From: UBA11889 sp002313255
GTDB lineage: Bacteria > Pseudomonadota > Gammaproteobacteria > Pseudomonadales > Azotimanducaceae
NCBI GenBank assembly: GCA_913045265.1
Contig: CAJWQX010000011.1
Coordinates: 1-58,103 of the forward strand
Length of the DNA stretch: 58,103 nucleotides
Direction of reading: 5' to 3'
The notes beneath the pieces were generated by a model. The model worked only from the letters and a program-made list of their open reading frames with translations, made no database searches and was not told the origin of the DNA. This document shows, one piece after another, positions 54,628 to 58,103 of this stretch. Positions within the stretch are counted from its first letter, which is position 1. Every line of letters begins with the position of its first letter. A program made the position numbers and the translations under genes.

Positions 54628-54688
54628 AACTTCTTTCTCTCAAGGTTTTAACGGTATGGTAACAACTCATATGGGAAATAAATCAACT

Positions 54689-55558
54689 ATGAAACTTGGG
54701 TTCAGTTTGCCGAACAACCAGGGGATCGCGCACGTTAACGATCTGGTAACGCTTGCCGTCGAAGCGGAATCCCTGGGATATCACTCCGTCTGGGTCAGTG
54801 AGCACTTGTTTCATGCAACCTACGTCGCGAGTCGTCTTGGCGATGCGCCCTACCATGAGGCGCTCACTATCTTAACGGCGGTGGCAGGAGCAACGTCGAA
54901 GGTCCGTTTGGGCACGTCGGTTCTGGTTCTACCTTGGCATCACCCGGTACAGCTCGCGAAAAGAGTTGCTTCCTTGGACGACTATTCAGGAGGGAGGGTT
55001 AGCTTAGGGGTTGGTGTTGCTCAGACTGAAGATGAATTCGAAAACCTTGGTGTTTCCTTTACTCATCGAGGTCGAATCGCCGATGAGATGTTAACGGCGA
55101 TGAAGATACTTTGGACTGAAAGGTATCCAATATTTAATGGAAAGTACTTTAATTTCAATGATTTACAGTTTGAACCTAAACCAGTTCAAAAACCGTATCC
55201 GCCGTTATTGATCGGGGGGACTTCAAGGCGAGCAATCGAACGGGTCGTAGAGCACGGCGATGGTTGGCATACGCTCAGCCAGAGTCCGCAAGATATAGCT
55301 CCCGTTGTGAACGAACTTCGACAGAGGAAAAGTGACACGATCGACGTATCGGTACGTTCGATGACGACTATTATGGATCGATCGTGGGATCGCCCCGTCG
55401 AAGAGCGAGTCACCATGAAAGGCACTCTAGAAGAACTAGCGGCAATGCTCCAAGCATACGAGCACGCTGGTGTAGACGAGGTCGTTCTTGATAGCCATTC
55501 GCGAGACGTAGAGACGAATCGCCATATTCTGCGGTCGTTTGCTGATCTGAATGGGTAA
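54689..55558 (+). CDS. Luciferase-like F420-type oxidoreductase
   Basis: LLM-superfamily protein of 289 residues. The start MKLGFSLPNNQG is a classic family opening, so ATG 54689 is chosen over in-frame ATGs at 54656 and 54671, although a GGGA site lies a little far upstream. Motifs include SVWVSEHLFHATYVASRLG, LGTSVLVLPWHHPVQLAKRVASLD, SGGRVSLGVGVAQTEDE and YPPLLIGGTSRRAIERV. It is divergent from the rraA-like operon and 50 bases before a D-aminoacylase-type gene on the same strand, so these two probably form an operon. Local A/T content is higher around 55100-55160. The substrate is unknown. Confidence 0.87.
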   Translation: MKLGFSLPNNQGIAHVNDLVTLAVEAESLGYHSVWVSEHLFHATYVASRLGDAPYHEALTILTAVAGATSKVRLGTSVLVLPWHHPVQLAKRVASLDDYSGGRVSLGVGVAQTEDEFENLGVSFTHRGRIADEMLTAMKILWTERYPIFNGKYFNFNDLQFEPKPVQKPYPPLLIGGTSRRAIERVVEHGDGWHTLSQSPQDIAPVVNELRQRKSDTIDVSVRSMTTIMDRSWDRPVEERVTMKGTLEELAAMLQAYEHAGVDEVVLDSHSRDVETNRHILRSFADLNG

Positions 55559-55608
55559 GAATGACATCTGCGTGCTAGTCTCACCTTGAGCGAGATCAGG
55601 AGATTCCA

Positions 55609-57294
55609 GTGCCCCACGATTTAGTCATTCGCAATGGATCCGTTGTTGATGGAACCGGCTCCCCGCCGCGAAGAGCGGACCTTGCCGTCGACGGGGATCG
55701 GATCGTGGCGGTTGGTGATGTGCCTTCCAGAGCGAAGCGGGAAATCGACGCTGACGGAAAAACGGTGACTCCTGGATTTGTGGATATTCATACGCACCTC
55801 GATGCGCAAATTGCCTGGGATCCCATAGCCTCTTCGTCGTGCTATCACGGAGTTACGTCGGTTGTACTTGGCAACTGCGGAGTAACCTTTGCCCCGTGTA
55901 AACCCGAGGACAGAGACTACCTTGCCAATTTGATGGAGTCGGTCGAGGACATACCAGCCGAATCTATCAACGCCGGGTTGGATTGGGATTGGGAATCCTA
56001 TGGCGAGTATTTGGATGCTCTCGATCGAATGGATAAGGGCGTAAACGTTGGGGGCATGGTCGGTCATTGTGCTGTTAGATACCACGCAATGGGTGAGCGT
56101 AGTCTGGATGAGGCCCCGGCTGGCAACGAAGATATCGAAAAGATTTGTGATTTGGTCGACGAGGCAATCGGGTCGGGAGCGTTAGGTTTCTCAACGTCGC
56201 GGACGTTTATGCATCGAGTTCCGGACGGGAGGTTTGTACCAGGCACCCATGCTGCGAAAAACGAGTTGCTCGCAATAGGCCGCGTAATGGGCAAACACGG
56301 TAAAGGCGTTTTCGAGGGGGCATTACGGTTGGGGGAACGCGATCACGAAAAAGGTCTTCCCAAAACGCGCGATGAAATCGCGTGGGTGGGGCAGCTAAGT
56401 CGTGAAAATAATTTGAACGCTACGTTTGGTGTTGTGCACAGTTATCGAAGGCCAGAACTGTATCGTCAGATAATTGGATTTGTAGAAGAAGAAAACGCCA
56501 AGGGTGCGCGGCTCAGACCTCAAACCACGGCACGAGGCGTTGGTGGGCTTTTTGCGTTGGATCATAGGACCCCGTTTGCAGCGTCTAGTAGTTGGAAGGC
56601 GCTAGCAGAACTCCCGATGGCGAAACGGGTAGAAGCGTTAGAGGATGAGACCATTCGTCGAAATTTGATTGATCTTGATCAACCGGCACAAATCGACTTC
56701 AGTCTTGCGTTTATATTGACTGACGGAAAGGTGGATTACGCGCACGACGCGTCGAACTCTCTGGCGTCCTATGCCTCGGAGCGAAACCTCTCTGCGGTTG
56801 AGGCGTTTATCGAATTAAATCGAGAACACAAAGGCCGAGTGGTGCTTTATCACCCAGGTTTGAATCAAAGCATGGATGCCGTTCAAGAAATGATTACTAA
56901 CCCAATCGTCGCAATGGGTCTCGGAGATTCTGGCGCGCATGTAGGTCAGATTATGGATGCAAGTTCACCCACTTGGTTGTTGAGCCATTGGGTGAGAGAC
57001 CGGCAAGTGATATCCCTTGAAGAGGCGATTCGTGGTTGGACTAGCGATACAGCTCAAATTTTTGGGATTGCTGATCGTGGTGTTTTGCGTGAAGGTGCGC
57101 GAGCAGACATCAATGTGATCGACATCGATGAATTATCGTTGGGGCTACCTGAGTACAAACATGACTTCCCTGCGGGAGCGGGTCGTTATGTCCAACGGGG
57201 TAGTGGATACGATCAGGTGATCGTGAATGGGGCGGTATTCATGGAAGACGGACAACATACGGGGGCATATGCAGGACGGGTATTAAGGAACTGA
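55609..57294 (+). CDS. N-acyl-D-amino-acid deacylase-type amidohydrolase
   Basis: Zinc-dependent amidohydrolase of 561 residues. VTPGFVDIHTHLDAQIAWDP is present in parts: GFVDIHTHLDAQ gives the HxH metal pair, then SVVLGNCGVTFAPC carries a cysteine known to bridge metal in D-aminoacylases, with GMVGHCAVR, HSYRRPE and GDSGAHVGQ downstream (the last has the catalytic Asp). The length and the ALGFSTSRTF segment fit D-aminoacylase/N-acyl-D-glutamate deacylase, subtype III. GTG 55609 has AGGAGA five bases upstream. It follows a luciferase-like gene and precedes the tRNA pair. The natural substrate may be any N-acyl amide. Regulation is not evident. Confidence 0.9.
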   Translation: MPHDLVIRNGSVVDGTGSPPRRADLAVDGDRIVAVGDVPSRAKREIDADGKTVTPGFVDIHTHLDAQIAWDPIASSSCYHGVTSVVLGNCGVTFAPCKPEDRDYLANLMESVEDIPAESINAGLDWDWESYGEYLDALDRMDKGVNVGGMVGHCAVRYHAMGERSLDEAPAGNEDIEKICDLVDEAIGSGALGFSTSRTFMHRVPDGRFVPGTHAAKNELLAIGRVMGKHGKGVFEGALRLGERDHEKGLPKTRDEIAWVGQLSRENNLNATFGVVHSYRRPELYRQIIGFVEEENAKGARLRPQTTARGVGGLFALDHRTPFAASSSWKALAELPMAKRVEALEDETIRRNLIDLDQPAQIDFSLAFILTDGKVDYAHDASNSLASYASERNLSAVEAFIELNREHKGRVVLYHPGLNQSMDAVQEMITNPIVAMGLGDSGAHVGQIMDASSPTWLLSHWVRDRQVISLEEAIRGWTSDTAQIFGIADRGVLREGARADINVIDIDELSLGLPEYKHDFPAGAGRYVQRGSGYDQVIVNGAVFMEDGQHTGAYAGRVLRN

Positions 57295-57325
57295 TGTCTT
57301 CGACGAGCCAGCAGAAGGAGTTTGT

Positions 57326-57353
57326 TTGACAGAATAGGGCGCGAGAGTAAGAT
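57326..57353 (+). promoter_or_regulatory. Sigma-70-type promoter for the tRNA pair
   Basis: TTGACA (57326-57331) and TAAGAT (57348-57353) are separated by 16 bases and lie 18 bases before the first tRNA. The bases between the -10 and the tRNA are GC-rich (ACGCGACC), as in stringently controlled stable-RNA promoters. The -35 is a perfect consensus. Confidence 0.7.
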
Positions 57354-57370
57354 ACGCGACCGGTTAGCGC

Positions 57371-57446
57371 GGGTGTTTAGCTCAGTTGGGAGAGCGACGG
57401 CCTTACAAGCCGTAGGTCGCAGGTTCAAGCCCTGCAACACCCACCA
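57371..57446 (+). tRNA. tRNA-Val (anticodon TAC)
   Basis: The 76-base sequence folds as a tRNA. The acceptor stem GGGTGTT pairs with AACACCC, the D-arm has the usual TAGCTCAGTTGGGAGAGC, the anticodon stem ACGGC/GCCGT encloses CTTACAA with TAC at the centre, the T-arm is GGTTCAAGCC-like, and the encoded end is ACCA. It reads Val codons GUA and related. Confidence 0.96.
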
Positions 57447-57468
57447 GTCGTGCCCAACAAAGATCATC

Positions 57469-57545
57469 GGAGCGGTAGTTCAGCTGGTTAGAATGCCGGC
57501 CTGTCACGCCGGAGGTCGCGGGTTCGATCCCCGTCCGCTCCGCCA
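57469..57545 (+). tRNA. tRNA-Asp (anticodon GTC)
   Basis: The 77-base sequence begins GGAGCGG and closes with CCGCTCC plus GCCA. The anticodon stem CCGGC/GCCGG encloses CTGTCAC with GTC at the centre, and the T-arm contains GGTTCGATCCC. It lies 22 bases after tRNA-Val and is likely co-transcribed with it from the promoter at 57326. Confidence 0.97.
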
Positions 57546-57751
57546 TTTCACTGGCTTTCACTGATTGCTTTCTTTCCTTCACGCCTCCGGGTTGTTCAGG
57601 TGGTACAACGTGTTCTTTCTTCGATAACGCATTCAGGATCTGGTACACCCTGTCTGACGAGAGAGGTTTTGCTGAGGTCGAGTCGGCGTTCACCGCTGAG
57701 TGAATCGCCTGAACCGACAGAGGTCCGACATCCATTGAAAATGGAGCTAAC
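57546..57751. other. Spacer after tRNA-Asp without a supported gene
   Basis: About 200 bases between tRNA-Asp and the last gene. A minus-strand frame crosses both it and the tRNA genes but shows no recognisable domain. TTTCACTG is repeated within ten bases right after the tRNA end. A tRNA 3' end is a common integration site, but I see no integrase or repeated tRNA end here. Confidence 0.4.
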
Positions 57752-58103
57752 ATGAGCCCGGAACTTGATAAGGCACTGTTGACCGACGGAGCCACCGTTG
57801 TCCGGGGGCTTTTCGATGCGGCGACGATGGCGCAACTCCAGGAACTCTACGACTACTGCTTCGAGCACCCGAGCCCCCTTGCGCTGTCCAGTGAGAGTGG
57901 AGGGGACAGGTCCTACACGGATATGCTGAACTCCGACCCCAAGGTGCGGGAGTTAACGGAAAAAGCGCTCGAGGGTCAGCCCATTGGCGAGATGCTCGCC
58001 GAGGTCTGGGGCTCCGAGCATGTCTGGTATCTGACCGAGGAGATCTTTCTCAGGGAGTCAAAAAGCAACAAGAACCGGGGGGTTTTTCATCAAGACTCCA
58101 GCC
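57752..58103 (+). CDS. Phytanoyl-CoA dioxygenase (PhyH) family protein, 5' part only
   Basis: The gene runs off the window end, with 117 residues visible. DGATVVRGLFDAATMAQLQE is the typical PhyH N-terminal helix region, and RGVFHQDSS at the end carries the HxD iron-binding pair. ATG 57752 has GGAG five to six bases upstream. It is a second member of the family besides the gene at 30496 but not closely similar. It begins about 200 bases after tRNA-Asp. Substrate and true length cannot be seen here. Confidence 0.85.
   Translation, partial: MSPELDKALLTDGATVVRGLFDAATMAQLQELYDYCFEHPSPLALSSESGGDRSYTDMLNSDPKVRELTEKALEGQPIGEMLAEVWGSEHVWYLTEEIFLRESKSNKNRGVFHQDSS

Noticed and set aside
57403..57795. 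130-residue minus-strand protein containing TGIEPATSGVTGRHSNQLNY
   Set aside because: That peptide is the well-known antisense translation of a tRNA-Asp gene and is not a real protein.

Overview
The window looks like chromosome from a Gram-negative, ubiquinone-using, aerobic proteobacterium, most likely an uncultured marine or host-associated gammaproteobacterium. The evidence is a TonB-dependent outer-membrane receptor, a COQ4 homologue, a glutathione S-transferase, and many flavin, P450 and Fe(II)/2-oxoglutarate oxygenases. Coding density is high, with many 1-4 base stop/start overlaps. The only spacer over 300 bases without a supported gene is 35330-35681. I see no phage, insertion sequence or CRISPR array. 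The lineage call is inference from gene content, not from a marker gene.

Layout. 1-4767: branched-chain-type ABC importer operon (livM tail, livG, livF, acyl-CoA ligase, lipoprotein binding protein). 4793-17994: oxidative and acyl-CoA genes (luciferase-like monooxygenase, P450, enolase-superfamily dehydratase, single-chain biotin-dependent acyl-CoA carboxylase, second luciferase-like enzyme, sugar/cation symporter, GST, acyl-CoA dehydrogenase, CoA-binding protein, MetY). 18074-20582: a GrdB/PrdB-like gene with an in-frame UGA, then class I fumarase. 20579-29265: acetoacetyl-CoA synthetase, secreted unknown protein, acyl-CoA dehydrogenase and carboxylesterase on the minus strand; malonyl-CoA synthetase, serine hydrolase and DsbA-fold isomerase on the plus strand. 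29262-41899: further luciferase-like enzymes, a phytanoyl-CoA dioxygenase-like protein, an acyl-CoA-dehydrogenase-fold monooxygenase, NUDIX hydrolase, YgjP-type metalloprotease, MaoC hot-dog proteins, aminotransferase, COQ4 and an ADP-ribosylglycohydrolase fusion. 41910-45706: TonB receptor behind a TPP riboswitch, and an MFS symporter. 45798-51708: amidohydrolase, acyl-CoA dehydrogenase, luciferase-like enzyme, MFS transporter, CoA-transferase. 51787-54627: RraA-like protein, thioredoxin-fused unknown protein and UGSC-motif protein in one operon. 54689-58103: luciferase-like enzyme, D-aminoacylase-type amidohydrolase, tRNA-Val, tRNA-Asp, and the start of a second phytanoyl-CoA dioxygenase-like gene.

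How the genes fit together. The region reads as an accessory catabolic locus. Organic compounds are imported, activated as CoA esters (two acyl-CoA/malonyl-CoA ligases, AacS, CaiB-type transferase), oxidised (three acyl-CoA dehydrogenases, six luciferase-like flavoenzymes, a P450, two PhyH-type dioxygenases), hydrated (MaoC) and carboxylated or fed into central metabolism (carboxylase, fumarase).

The most notable feature is selenium. Two unrelated genes each carry an in-frame UGA inside a UxxC motif, with a hairpin whose loop begins with GU 19-20 bases downstream, which is the geometry of a bacterial SECIS element. One is a GrdB/PrdB-like protein (Sec163). The other is a UGSC protein (Sec93), encoded with a thioredoxin-fused protein and an RraA-like protein. 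This three-gene unit is the best candidate here for a poorly described system, probably a selenol/thiol redox enzyme. No selA, selB, selC or selD is visible in the window.
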